Source of the DNA: Bog-473 sp963800725 | Lineage (GTDB): Bacteria; Actinomycetota; Acidimicrobiia; Acidimicrobiales; RAAP-2 | NCBI GenBank assembly: GCA_963800725.1 | Contig: CAWDCE010000017.1 | Span: forward strand, 666,184 to 730,183 | Direction: 5' to 3' | DNA length: 64,000 nt | In this document: positions 63,998-64,000 of the stretch, one piece after another | Position numbering within the stretch: position 1 is the first letter of the stretch | How the letters are laid out: each line of letters opens with the position of its first letter | Notes under the pieces: model-generated | Database searches by the model: none | The model's input: the letters and a program-made list of their open reading frames with translations, nothing else | Told to the model about the DNA's origin: nothing | Program-made: the position numbers and the translations under genes

Positions 63998-64000
63998 AGG

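Overview
The window looks like a chromosomal segment of a high-GC actinobacterium outside Mycobacterium. The arguments are the GTG/TTG starts, an LAVTG sorting motif, a DUF6131-type small membrane protein, a wax ester synthase-type acyltransferase and a DevR/DevS pair very close to the mycobacterial one. An Acidimicrobiia-like lineage is a guess. No rRNA, tRNA or CRISPR array was seen.

Region 1 (123-30029) reads as a hypoxia/dormancy island. At its centre are a DevS-like heme-GAF histidine kinase (4512-5648) and a DevR response regulator (5768-6440), divergently transcribed. Around them lie five universal stress protein genes, two CBS-pair proteins, two PNPOx-fold proteins, an APH/AAA protein like Rv2004c, a WS/DGAT acyltransferase, an acyl-CoA transferase, a CYTH-CHAD protein, an aldehyde dehydrogenase, small unknown proteins, and a complete arginine deiminase pathway (arcA-arcB-arcC) with an APC amino acid exchanger. 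A 14-bp palindrome, GGGNC-N4-GNCCC, has the same architecture as the mycobacterial DosR box. It sits 42-91 bp before at least ten of these starts. I infer a DevR regulon that couples anaerobic arginine fermentation (ATP without oxygen) to stress proteins, lipid storage and redox enzymes.

Region 2 (30466-41587) holds a DoxD-Rieske fusion, an Anbu peptidase, a DUF1275 membrane protein, TatB, a complete osmoprotectant ABC importer, a GT-C type membrane glycosyltransferase and an SRPBCC-SDR fusion. Region 3 (41879-58202) has secreted proteins of unknown role, an IS481 remnant, a beta-helix protein, a DJ-1/PfpI protein, a heme-oxygenase-like diiron protein, a flavin reductase, a hemerythrin, LapA, LCP, an LAVTG surface protein, a diacylglycerol kinase-like protein, an orphan branched-chain-type binding protein, and two cyclic-nucleotide-domain regulators.

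Region 4 (58592-63997) is accessory and poorly preserved: a SHOCT fragment, a gene with twelve AKKAT repeats followed by a winged-helix-like segment and a TIR/NDT-like domain, a complete IS3-family element with near-perfect ends, and a secreted alpha/beta hydrolase. Two imperfect ~105-bp direct repeats (58884-58985 and 62034-62138) flank the 3-kb block with the AKKAT gene and the IS.

A caution for the whole window: many conserved genes carry one single-base indel, usually in a short homopolymer, while both reading frames stay well conserved. This looks like assembly or sequencing error rather than gene decay. Frameshift positions are given in the entries, and spans are drawn to the repaired gene.
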